From: Fremontodendron californicum
Lineage: Eukaryota; Streptophyta; Magnoliopsida; Malvales; Malvaceae
DNA length: 64,000 nucleotides
Reading direction: 5' to 3'
Assembly: GCA_030761205.1 (NCBI GenBank)
Contig: JAULJL010000001.1
Coordinates: 39,193,145 to 39,257,144 of the forward strand
The translations under genes were made by a program, and so were the position numbers. Shown here piece by piece: positions 12,844-22,737 of this stretch (position 1 is its first letter; each line of letters opens with the position of its first letter). The notes below the pieces were generated by a model. It saw only the letters and a program-made list of their open reading frames with translations, searched no databases and was not told the origin of the DNA.

Positions 12844-13238
12844 TGTTGGATAATAATGTGGCCCACATGATAATTTAATAAAGTCAAGATAATTATTTAA
12901 TTATCTTGATAAATACTTAGATGATATTATCTTAGTAAATCCTATTCAAGTTAAACTACTCTAGTGATAAGAGTTAAAGATAACTTCTCTATCTCAGTAA
13001 CTGATAAGGATAATGATTTCTTGATGGTAGGATTTGACTTTATCAGTTATCTAGTATAGGTCCCTAGTCTAGTCTATAAATTGTCTGTGAAACCATCTCA
13101 AGGTAACTTACAGAAAACACAAGAAATAGACTAAAAGGCATATACTAAAGTAAGAGAGTTTCTTTGAGTGTTTGAAGTAAGGTCGCGTTCTTAATCAATA
13201 ATGGCTGGAGGTACGCTTTTAGCTTTTAAATTTTTACA
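12844..13238 (+). repeat. 3' LTR of the degenerate copia element
   Basis: It starts TGTTGGATAATAATGTGG, just after the polypurine tract at 12833-12843, and ends TTTTTACA. It pairs with 6670-7049. Confidence 0.9.
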
Positions 13239-14681
13239 TATATATTATGGTTGTTTATGATCATGAGTCATGACAAATTCTTGGCATCTTTCTTGAAAGA
13301 AGATGATTGACTTTTATTAGTTTTAACACTAGGATTGTGCGAGAGTAATTAAAAGAAGGGCAAGTATATATATATATATATAAAAGAAGTCGTAACTTGA
13401 GATAAGAGAAGAGATCGCAAATATTGAGATTCGAATCTCAATATTACTGGAAGTCACCTCTTAAAGGTTACTTACATAAATCAACTGGTTAAGCTCTAGA
13501 ATACGAATCAAACACTTTAATCATAATTAAAAACATATTTTATTGTCATAATAATAATAATAATAATAATAAAAATAATATGCATATTCAGCCTTCAGTC
13601 TACACCTGCCAGTTTCATATACTAATCAGAAAATGATCACAAAACTCCATATGATTGCAGTATTTGCCATAAAAACAAAACATATCCCTTTCTTGATGTT
13701 GCCACTCGATGGTATGTAGTCATCGATGAATTGTTGTCACCACCACCAACTATATGTCCTACGATGGTCTGATCGAATCCCAGGTCGCTCTGGACGTTTT
13801 TACATGGTCTAAACCAGCAAACTTAAATTATTGCCAAAGATTTCATTTAACAGACTATATATTATAATTAATTGCAGAGCAATGACATAAGAAACTTTGA
13901 ATAGTATCTAATATATGGGGTAGGGTTAGGTGGTGAAATTTTTTCTCTCTTTTAAATAGGACTAATGTAAGGGGAGGAGAAGAAAAGAAACCTACCCAGA
14001 TCGTGTTTTTCTATATTACTTTGACAAGCATGAGCAACTCGACTTTAACACCTCTCTCTATATATATAAAAGGTCTGATTAATTGAGGCATTGATTAAAG
14101 ATTATTAAAATTATTATTTTAATTTTTTTTATTGAATTAAAAAAATTATTAATTATATATATATATTTAATATCATTTTAATCGATGTCCAACGAAATCG
14201 GTTAATATGGCATATATATATATATATATATATTAACGAAGCACAAGGCAACTCTCTGGCAGAAAAGATAGAACAGGACGAGCAGTCCAGTAGATAGTCG
14301 ACAATCATGTGTTTGATATTATTAGCTTTTAATTCTGAAGACTTTGTAAATATATTGGATTTCTTTATTTGAAGTGTGACACAGTCAAAACCTTGAGAGA
14401 AAAGAAATCAAACTTCTCTAACTACTCTTAGAATGAAAACTGTATCCCTTCTGTTCTTCTGTCCTCATTTGATGTTATTTTCTGTGCTTCTCTAATAATT
14501 GTTTTGACACCTATTCAAAATTATATTTTATTAATAAATAGTTAAATACAAATATTTTTTATTTAAACACGTGATAAAAAATCATTGAAAGAGCCACACA
14601 AAAAAAACACCAAATAAGAACAAGAACAAAAGAAATCTATTCACCCGTCCTCCTCCTGCATAAAAATTACTTCCATTTTCT

Positions 14682-14714
<33 letters not shown>

Positions 14715-15528
14715 CCTCTCCCTCAATCAAAATTCAAAGCTCAAAAGCTACGAAAACTTTTGCATATTTATAATTGAGATAATTTATGTGAAAACCCACT
14801 TCTCTATGATGAAAAATGTACTTCAAAAATGGATTATTTAGTTTTTACTTAATACATAATAAATAAAGAATATTAACAAGGTTTTTCAATGATACATTAT
14901 TTTAGTCATTATTTTTTTAAATACATCAAGTAAAATAAAAGAGTTTATTTTTAAGATCGTTTTAAAAATTAAATTAAAAAAATATATAAAATGCTCCTGA
15001 CCATTATAAATATCAAATAAAAATTAGTCACTATTTTTTCTTAATGAAAGATGTTATTTAGTCATTTAAGTACTAAAAAAGTTTGCAAGAAACCTTTACT
15101 TTTCATCTTCAACGACGACTTTCCATATTAATCATAAATGAATAGTTATTACTCTTTTTAATGATGTTCCATTTTTCCCCCTTCCGCAAGTAATAGAAAA
15201 TTCAGACATAAAATGATCTTGTCCACCCAGTTAACTATAACCACACCAACAAATTAACCCAAAAAAAAAACCCTCTATCAAAATCAGACATAGACCTACT
15301 CAAGGGCTTGATAAGGCTAGCTCAATTCGTGTCGAATTTGGATAAAATTTTTTGTAATTCGAATCTGTTCGATTTGAATTATTATTTATTAAATAAAAAA
15401 TATTTTTTATTTAAATTTAATTATAAAATATATAAAAATATTAATATAAAAGTAATTTTTTAATATTTTAATAATTTATAAACATTAAAACAAGTTTATG
15501 AACCGATCCAAAATTAGAGAATTTTTTT
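13239..15528. other. Gene-free AT-rich region
   Basis: Short TA and AAT microsatellites (for example 13547-13570, 14214-14232 and 14690-14714) lie in low-complexity AT DNA. No supported gene. A possible minus-strand SINE is listed separately. Confidence 0.5.
13405..13500 (-). mobile_element. Possible tRNA-derived SINE head (minus strand)
   Basis: On the minus strand AGAGCTTAACCAGTTGATTT resembles box A, and about 45 bases later GAGATTCGAATCTC resembles box B. No tail or target duplication is visible. Confidence 0.3.
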
Positions 15529-16034
15529 GGGAGAATTTGAAAAACCTCCTTTAAACAGTAGAATAATTGTTTAATGGTATAATGATGTAAAATAATTTAT
15601 AAAAGAGAAATGAAAAATTAAAAAAAATTATTAAAAAAATTATAAAAACCTAAATACCCTAATGAAAAAAACCTATTCATTTTCTATTTCCTTCTCTTTG
15701 TGTCATTTCTTTTTCTCTGGTATCAGTTTTTCTCAAACATTTCTTTCAATCTAAAAGTCAGAGAGAAATGTAAGAATATGTTAAGTGTTTCTTGATTGGA
15801 TTTGAAAAAAATGAAGATTTTATAAAATGGGTAGTTGTTATTTTAACTTGGAAAGTTAAAAAAAAAATATATATATATATATATATATTAATTTTTTAGT
15901 GTTGGTTGAAATTCGTGGTGTTTTTTTCTACCAAAGGTTTGTTCTTTTTACCTTTGCTGTTTGATTTCTTACATCTTTCTTGAGTTTAGATAGGTAAAAA
16001 GAATGGGGAAGAAAAGAAAGAGACAGGAGGGAAT

Positions 16035-17430
16035 AGGGCTGTAATCGAGTCGAGCCCGAATAGTGAGAAGCTCGAGCTCGAGCTCGATTCGAAACTCGGG
16101 ACTCGAAACTCGACTCGAGCTCGATCGAGTACTATTTTCTAAGCTCGAGCTCGGCTCGAAACAAAATCGAACTATTCGAGCTCGGCTCGATTAAGCTCGA
16201 ATATTCATTTTACATATTCGAGCTCGAGCTCGAGCTCGAATTAAGCTTTTTCATATGTAAATTTTTTGTACTAATTAAGTTTAATAAATAATGAAAATTT
16301 ATCAAGATGATATAAATATAAAAAAATAAAAATAAAAAACCTTACACAACAACCATATCCAAGCAAAAGTTTAATTAAATATCATCAAGGAAATTTTCTT
16401 ATAATAATACCCGGAATTTGAAAAAAAAAATTGTATTTACTTTTTTATTGTAATTAATAATGGGTATTAAAACAAAAAGAAAAGTAACATTTTTTCTTCC
16501 AATCAGTAACGGGTTTCAAAATTTTTAGGATCTTAACCTTTTCTTTTTTCTTTGTCTCTTTCATCAAACCCAGATCATTGTTTTGTTAAGATTAAATTAA
16601 GGTAAAATAAATAAAATACTCTTAAATAACAAAACAAGAGAAACCCAGATGCTAATTTGATACATAAAGATTTAAGAACACAAGATTTAAAAGCGAAAAA
16701 GCTTTAAAAAATTATGCCATTTTGTGGAGTTTTAAGGGTCCTTACATGTCCTGCTAAAAATCTATAAAGAAACAAGATATAGGCGGGCAGTAAAATCTTC
16801 AGCTTACATATTTCTAGATCTGTGCAATTGGAGGCGCAATCAAGAGGTTGGAGATGCAGGCTGGACTTGCTAGCTGGAGGCGCAAGGAGATTTTATTTCG
16901 GGAGAGAGGAACGGTGCTTGGGTGGGAGTAGATCTGTGGAGGTTGGAGCCGCAGGTGGAGGCGCTGACTGGACTCTGTTGGTTGGAGGCGCAGGGGTATT
17001 TTATTTCAGGAGAGAAGGAACGATCTTGGGTAGGAGTAGATCTGTGGGAGTGAGTCGAGTGATCTAGTGACAGAGAAGATGAGATAGAAAGAACAGGAAG
17101 AGAAGATGGGAAAGAAAGAACAGCCGTGATGGCTGTGAGATGGAGACAAGGTGGAAAAAAAGATTGTTTTAGGGTTTTTAAGTTTATATATATATTAAGG
17201 GTGAAATGATAAATTAACAATAAAAATATTAAAAATATATATTATAAATAAAAAGCTCGATTAGGCTCGCGAGCTATTCGAATCGGGTATTAAGATGCTC
17301 GAATTCGGCTCGCTCGATAGCTCGAGCTGCTCGAGCTCGAGCTCGGCTCGATAATGATCGAACCGAATTCGAGTTTTTTTCGAATCGAACTCGAATAGCT
17401 TGCGAGCACAAGTGTCTCATTTACACCCCT
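16035..17430. mobile_element. Foldback (long-TIR) DNA transposon with 10-bp target duplication
   Basis: AGGAGGGAAT occurs at both 16025-16034 and 17431-17440. The ends are AGGGCTGTAATCGAG and the reverse complement of AGGGGTGTAAATGAG. About 170-220 bp at each end are rich in GAGCTCGAGCTCG-type palindromes and can pair with each other. The length of the target duplication fits the Mutator (MULE) class, known for 9-11 bp. The middle holds a duplicated GC-richer block (about 16826-17050); open frames there in both directions come from that repeat and match no transposase. Confidence 0.85.
16826..17050. repeat. Internal duplication within the foldback element
   Basis: Two units of about 110-115 bp contain GGAGGCGCA, then TTTTATTTC, GGAGAGA, GGAACG and GGGAGTAGATCTGTGG. 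They give repetitive translations on both strands (plus 16822-17067, minus 17220-16870), which I do not treat as genes. Confidence 0.65.
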
Positions 17431-17604
17431 AGGAGGGAATAGGAAAGAGGAGGGAAAAGGAGAATATTTTTTATTTTATTAAGGGTACAATGGTCTTTAC
17501 CTTTTTTAATAATTTTTCATTTTTTCATTTTTTTAAATTATTCTTGTCTATTAAATCATTGAACAATTATAGTCAATTGAAAGGCATGTTTTACATATTC
17601 TCCC

Positions 17605-17939
17605 AATTTTTTTTTTCAGACATGGCTCAACCCATATAGGCCCACTTTGTCACTCCCATAGCACGTCCTAGGCATGTTATACCTACGTGAACATATCTAA
17701 AATGGATTAGATATTGACATGTGTAGTTTTTTTTTTTTTAGAAGAAGGAAAGAAAAAAAAAAAAAGAGAAAAAAAAATAAAATTCTGTGTTCGTGTTTAT
17801 GTTTTTTTTTTTTTAAAGTATTATAAATTATTCATGTTAATCATTCGTTTTATGTATACTTTTACACGTTCGTGTATTCATATCGTGTTCATATTATTTT
17901 TCGTGTTGTGTTTCAATTATTTTTCTTATATTATGTTCG
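17605..17939. other. T-rich gene-free stretch
   Basis: Poly(T)/poly(A) tracts and 'cgtgtt'-rich repeats. No gene; the frames at 17714-18094 are low-complexity. Confidence 0.5.
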
Positions 17940-18490
17940 TAGGGATGGCAAAGGAGCGGGGCGGGGTCGAATTTTGCAATATCTGCCCCCGCCCCACCAT
18001 TGGAATGTTCTGTCCCGCTTCCCGCCCCGTTTCGTTGTGGATGATGAAATTTCAATACCATTACCATCTCCATAGATGTCGGTTACATCCATAATCGCCC
18101 TTCTCCATCCAATATTTATTAGTTATTTTTAAAATTTTCAAATAATAAAATATTTTAAAAATGTTTAAATATAAATTCACCATAAACGATTTCTAATCTA
18201 GGGAGAGAAAAAAAATAAAGTATTAGGTTTAGGTTTTTTTGAAAAAAAATAATAGGTTCAGTTGTATTACTTTATTATCCTTTTAAAAACTAAATATTTA
18301 AGGGTAAAATAGTAATTTCAATATTTGAGGCGGGGCAGAGTAGACAATTACAAGAACTGCTCCATTCCCGCCTTTCAAACAAAAAAAAATCGTCCCGCCC
18401 TGCTCCTCCTCCACTGTTAAAAAAAAACCCTCTCCATTCGGAGTGGATCTGTTCGAAATCTGTCAGATGGTTCGGGTTTTGCCATCCCTA
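17940..18490. mobile_element. hAT-like non-autonomous element (551 bp)
   Basis: Ends are TAGGGATGGCAAAGG and, inverted, TTTTGCCATCCCTA. Flanking octamers TATGTTCG and TGTGTTTG match at six of eight positions, as expected of an aged hAT duplication. Inside the ends, GGAGCGGGGCGGGG and CGTCCCGCCCTGC are also inverted. Plant hAT relatives often begin TAGGGATGGCAA followed by a GGGGCGGG run. No transposase is present. Confidence 0.7.
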
Positions 18491-18499
18491 TGTGTTTGT

Positions 18500-19180
18500 A
18501 TCGTATCTTAGTTCGTCTCATATTTTACATAATTTGTCATTGTGATTCAGTTTAGAAAAAAAACATTATGTTCATACCGTGTCTCAATTCATGACATATT
18601 TTGTATAATTTGTCATAGCGATTCAATTTAAAGAAAATTTTGTTATTCGTGATGTGTTCATGTTCGTATTATTTTTTGGTGTGTTCAAAGTATTATAAAT
18701 TTATATAAATTTGTGCACGTTAAGACGTTCATGTCGTGTTCATGTTACTTTTTCGTGTTGTGTTTTAATTATTTGTACACGTTAAGACGTTCATGTCGTG
18801 TTCATGTTACTTTTTCGTGTTGTGTTTTAATTATTTTCCCGATGTTGTGTTCATGTCGTTTCTCAATTCATCTCATATTTTTGTATAGTTTGTCATTGTG
18901 ATTCAATTTAGAAAAATATTTGTGTGTTCGTGTCGTGTCTCAATTCATGACATATTTTGCATAATGTGTCATAGTAATTTAATTTATAGAAAAATTTGTG
19001 TGTTCGTTTTTTTTTGTTCAAAGTATTATAAATTTTTACACGTTATTAATTCGTTTTATATAGATTTTGACAGGTTCATTTATTCGTGTCCTGTCGTGTT
19101 TTAATTATTTTCTCATGTTGTGTTTGTGTCGTTTCTTAATCCATTTCATATTTTTTATAATTTATTATTGTGATTCGATT
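18500..19180. repeat. 'cgtgtt'-rich repetitive tract with a 62-bp tandem duplication
   Basis: Motifs such as CATGTCGTGTTCATG, CAATTCATGACATATTTTG and TTTGTCATTGTGATTCA recur. The clearest tandem pair lies at 18714-18836, with a 62-bp period (CACGTTAAGACGTTCATGTC). The hAT-like element above is inserted in this family of sequence, which continues on its left side at about 17780-17939. Class unknown. Confidence 0.55.
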
Positions 19181-20531
19181 TTAATTCTAAATTTATTTAT
19201 TTAATATATTAAAATATAATAAATTATTTAAATAAATAATAATTATTTAATATGATTCAACTTAAAATTAATTTTGATTGTTAATTTAATTAAAAATTTA
19301 TAAATATTAAAAAAAAACTCCCAACGAAACAAGGGAAGAATTCTAGTTTCAAATATAATAATTCAATACACAAATTAAATTTAAAAACTAAATAAAAATA
19401 ATAATTTATTTATTAAAATAAATTATAACTAAATATAAAAGTAAATAATATAATTAGAAAATATTAATTAAGTTAATATTTAAAATGTAATAAATATATA
19501 AAATATTAGATAATACTAAATAAATTATCTAATATTAAATTTTAATAAATATTATTAATATAATTCTAAATTAAGTATTCAATAATAATATAAATTAATA
19601 TAATAATAAATTATAGTCAATGATATTATTTAATTTAGTTTTTAATAATCTTAAATAATTTTATATAACATAAAATATTTTAATAATAGTATTATTAAAT
19701 TATTAGGTATTAAATATTAAATATTTAAATTATTTAAACTATATAAAATATTCATTTAATTAATAATATTAAAGGATATATTTTAAAGTATAGTAAATAA
19801 TACTAATATTACTTAATAATATTATATTTGATATTACTTATTTTTTAAATAAAGTTTATGAATAAATATGTTTTACAATAAAATTACAATAAATTATAAT
19901 TATATGATTATCATTAAATTAAAATATTATTCTTAAATTGTTCATAATCTATACTTTATCAAAAATTGATAAAACTATTGAGATCGGTACATGTTCACTC
20001 TTGTGACTATTTAAACACCAAAATAATTTCAATTTAGAACATAATAAACTTATATATAAACAAACAATTGAAGTAACCCTTAGGAATTAAACAATTATTT
20101 GACAGTTTTAATTTTTTGACTTAGTTTATAAACAATTGTTTGACAGGTGTTTTATTTAATTTTCTGAGTTAACTTTTGGACTCATCAGTTGGCAATTGTT
20201 TTATTTAATTTGGGTTTTATTTGGACTGGGCTTTTAATTTTCTGAGTTTATTCCATTCGAGTTTTATTTGGGTTGGGGTTGGGTTGAATTTTATTTAGGT
20301 TGGGTTGAGTTTGTCAAATGGTTGCTGTCAAAAAAGAAAAAAACAAAAAACAAAAATCAAATATTGCATTACAATTTTCAGTGATCTTTTCACTTTTAAA
20401 ACTTATATTTATTTTTTGGATTTTGTTAACAAATGCTTTAAGAACATTTTTTTAAATTATTATATGTAAAAATATCTTCACTCAATGAATGAAAAATGAC
20501 GAATAAAGTTATCAATTTTTACATTTCATAT
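19181..20531. other. Extremely AT-rich gene-free DNA
   Basis: About 800 bp are nearly pure A/T, then a T/G-rich stretch (20100-20330) with repeated GGGTTTTATTTGG and GGGTTGGGTTG motifs. No gene or RNA supported. Confidence 0.5.
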
Positions 20532-20720
20532 AAGAATCTTGCTAACGAGTATCCTTAGGACACTTTTTAAGATTATTAAATATAGTAATATCTTTAATCA
20601 ACGTATTAAAAATGATGAATAAAATTATCAACTTTTACATTCAATATAATGTTATTATTACAAATAATATATTCATTAATCTTAAAAAGTGCCAATAAAA
20701 CATTGGTTAGCAAAACTCTT
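20532..20720. mobile_element. MULE-like MITE (189 bp)
   Basis: The left 45 bases (AAGAATCTTGCTAAC through GACACTTTTTAAGATTA) are the near reverse complement of the right 45 (TAATCTTAAAAAGTGCC through GTTAGCAAAACTCTT). Flanking nonamers ATTTCATAT and ATTTTATGT match at seven of nine positions. A 9-bp duplication with long inverted ends points to a Mutator-derived MITE. Confidence 0.7.
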
Positions 20721-20876
20721 ATTTTATGTCAAAAGTAATAACCACTCTGTTAGGCAGGGACAAAGGGAAAAAAAAAAAAAAGTTAACCCATGCATGCATT
20801 AAAATGAGTAAATTATTTATATTTTTAATGATGCTTTGAAATATATTAATTATTATTTAGAAGGATAATTAAGTAT

Positions 20877-21320
20877 ATAGATTATGTCACACTCTCATTA
20901 TGTGAGTGAAATTTTTGTGTGTGTAAAAACATATATAAGCAGTTTTTTAAGGAAATAATAATTTTTTTATAAAAGAATATAGTTTTTTTTTAAAAGAATG
21001 TTAGTTTTTTAAAAGAATGTTAGTTTTTTAAGAGAGTAATAGTTTTTTTAAGAAAGTGAATAATTTAAAAATATATATTATATTAAAAATTAAAAGACAT
21101 AAACGCTCTTATAATATTATTATTTAATTTATTAAATATTTGATTTTTTAGTAAAATAAGTGACTGAGTTGGTGTCACTTGACTCAGTGACACAAACTCA
21201 GACATTCTTTTTATAATAATATATATAGATAGATGACTGAGTTGGTGTCACTTGACTCAGTGACACCAACTCAGCCATTCATTTTATAATAGTATATAGA
21301 TAATAGTATAGATAGATAGA
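20877..21320 (-). mobile_element. Helitron-like element with repeated 5'-terminal units (minus strand)
   Basis: Read on the minus strand, three units at about 21363-21321, 21278-21233 and 21206-21161 each carry GGCTGAGTTGGTGTCACTGA and its inverted partner. They are preceded by TCTATCTATA and ACTATTATAAAA, which resemble Helitron 5' ends. The 3' side, near 20908-20890, has a hairpin (CACTCACATAATGAGAGTG) followed by AATCTATA, a decayed version of the CTAG-ending terminus at 21379. No Rep/helicase is encoded. Confidence 0.5.
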
Positions 21321-21363
21321 TGACTGAGTTGGTGCACTTGACTTAGTGACCAACTCAGCCATT
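21161..21363. repeat. Three tandem palindromic units (TGACTGAGTTGGTGTCA...)
   Basis: Each unit of about 43-46 bp can fold into a hairpin with a stem of about 17 bp (TGACTGAGTTGGTGTCA against TGACACCAACTCAGCCA). Units are separated by TAT/GATA-rich spacers. The third unit has lost a few bases on each arm in step, so pairing is partly kept. Confidence 0.85.
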
Positions 21364-21378
21364 TCTTTTATAATACTA

Positions 21379-21408
21379 CTAGATTACGGCACACCCACTA
21401 CGTGGGTG
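21379..21408 (-). mobile_element. Helitron 3' terminus (minus strand)
   Basis: On the minus strand the sequence is hairpin CACCCAC-GTA-GTGGGTG, then TGCCGTAATCTAG, followed by T. A short GC hairpin 10-12 bases before CTAG, next to a T, is the Helitron 3' signature. The matching 5' end to the right was not located. Confidence 0.6.
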
Positions 21409-21737
21409 ATTGAAAAAAAAAATCTCAATTTCTTACTAACTCCATCAAGAATGCTAGCTATAGTGATCATATCATATTAAGGCTTAGGATATAACTTCAC
21501 GAACTTATAAGTTAGCTAATTGTGGGAGCATTACATTGATTTGTATTTTCCTAAGAGCATTTTTTTTCTCGATTAACACATACTCGGAAAAGCTTCGATT
21601 GAAGAATTAGGCAAGGTTTAAATTTAGTATTATTAGAAAGAAATATTATCAATTGCCAATTTCACTGTGAAAATTGAATCCTAAGGTAGTGGTTAATTAT
21701 TACATGAATAGTTTCATCAGAAATGGTGTGGAATAAC

Positions 21738-21958
21738 TATAACCATTAATTATTATTGATCATTCTTCAAACTATTCAATAGAGAAAATTCAAAATATAA
21801 GGTGACACAATCATTAATTATAATTGATCATTCTTCAAACTATTCAATAGAGAAAATTCAATAGAGGGAATTCAAAATATACGGTGACACAATTATTAAT
21901 TATTATTGATCATTTTTCAAACTATTCAATAGAGGAAATTCAAAATATAAGGTGACTG
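21738..21958. repeat. Three-copy tandem repeat, about 75 bp
   Basis: The unit contains ATTAATTATTATTGATCATT, CTTCAAACTATTCAATAGAG and AAAATTCAAAATATAAGGTGAC. The middle unit is longer because AATTCAATAGAGGG is itself duplicated. Confidence 0.8.
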
Positions 21959-22129
21959 TATCTACTATTGCATGATTAATTTGATTATATAATCCATAAA
22001 TCATTGCCTATTTTGTCAATTTTCTCCTATGCATAGTCATATGCCAATTGATAAAACTAAGTGAACTGATTCTTTTACTTTGCTATTTATTAAATCTTAG
22101 ATTTTTTTAAGCTATTAATAATATGATAT

Positions 22130-22165
22130 ATTATCCACGTGCAACGCATGTATAGCTAAGCCTAG
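22130..22165 (+). mobile_element. Helitron-like 3' terminus (plus strand)
   Basis: CCACGTGCAACGCATG, an imperfect palindrome, then TATAGCTAAGCCTAG, followed by T. 'ACGTGCAACGCACGT' hairpins ending CTAG are common on plant Helitrons. The 5' end was not identified. Confidence 0.45.
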
Positions 22166-22483
22166 TAGCCTAATAAGAACCAAGTCTTGGACATAATCAC
22201 ACAAATTAATCACCCCATCAATCATTTCCTAAACTACTGTAATAATAAAGTTTTAATTCTTTTTATCCGAGCATTTAGATCATTGATAAGTATCTATTTG
22301 TAATAGAGATAAATTTGAATCCCTCTTTTTCAAATCAACAGTCATTATAAGAAATTTAATATTTAGCAATAATTTTTTGGAGTCATTTTATGTAAATATT
22401 ACAAAATATATCTTTTTTACAGCATAAATAATGTTATGTTGCAATAGGCAAGTATAAATTACATTTTGAAGCAAAAATATAGA

Positions 22484-22737
22484 CTCCCTCGGTCCAATTA
22501 TATTTGTCCCTTATTGATTTTTTGTTCAAACGAACTCAACTTTGATTATTATTTTTAATAAAATCATAAAATTAAATTTTTTTAAAAATAGTATTTGCAA
22601 ATTTTTAATTTCAAAATTTTCAAAACATCTTTTTGAAAATTTTAATTTAATATGATATTTTAAAAAATAATGATCAAAATTGAGTTCATTTAACAAAAAA
22701 AAGTCAAACACAGACAAATAAAATGGGATAGAGGGAG
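22484..22737. mobile_element. Stowaway-type MITE (254 bp)
   Basis: Left CTCCCTCGGTCCAATTATAT and right AAATGGGATAGAGGGAG are inverted. The interior is AT-rich and itself largely palindromic (AAATTTTTTTAAAAATAG against ATATTTTAAAAAATAAT). TA follows the right end. Stowaway (Tc1/mariner) MITEs begin CTCCCTCYGTCC at a TA site. The 63-codon minus-strand frame inside is not a gene. Confidence 0.85.

Larger units (their letters stand above)
6670..13238 (+). mobile_element. Degenerate Ty1/copia LTR retrotransposon
   Basis: LTRs at 6670-7049 and 12844-13238 both begin TGTTGGATAATAA and end ACA. The flanking pentamers TATGT and TATAT match at four of five positions, consistent with an aged target duplication. 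A methionine-tRNA-like primer-binding site (TGATATCAGAGCC) follows the left LTR, and a polypurine tract (AAGTGGGAGAA) precedes the right LTR. Remnants of gag, protease, GAG-pre-integrase, reverse transcriptase and RNase H lie in that order, which defines Ty1/copia. All are broken by stops and frameshifts, so it cannot encode its own proteins. Confidence 0.93.
15529..17604. mobile_element. Outer terminal-inverted-repeat element, interrupted by a second element
   Basis: Its left end (GGGAGAATTTGAAAAACC, then TAATTTATAAAAGAG and ATTATTAAAAAAATTAT) is the diverged reverse complement of its right end (AATAATTTTTCATTTTTTCA to CATATTCTCCC) over about 135 bp. Without the inner insertion it would be about 0.7 kb. 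T-rich flanks (ATTTTTTT on each side) could be an 8-bp target duplication but are low in complexity. It encodes nothing and is probably a MULE- or hAT-class non-autonomous element. Confidence 0.6.

Noticed and set aside
16822..17220. Overlapping 81- and 116-codon frames on opposite strands
   Set aside because: Both derive from the internal duplication of a foldback transposon and match no transposase.
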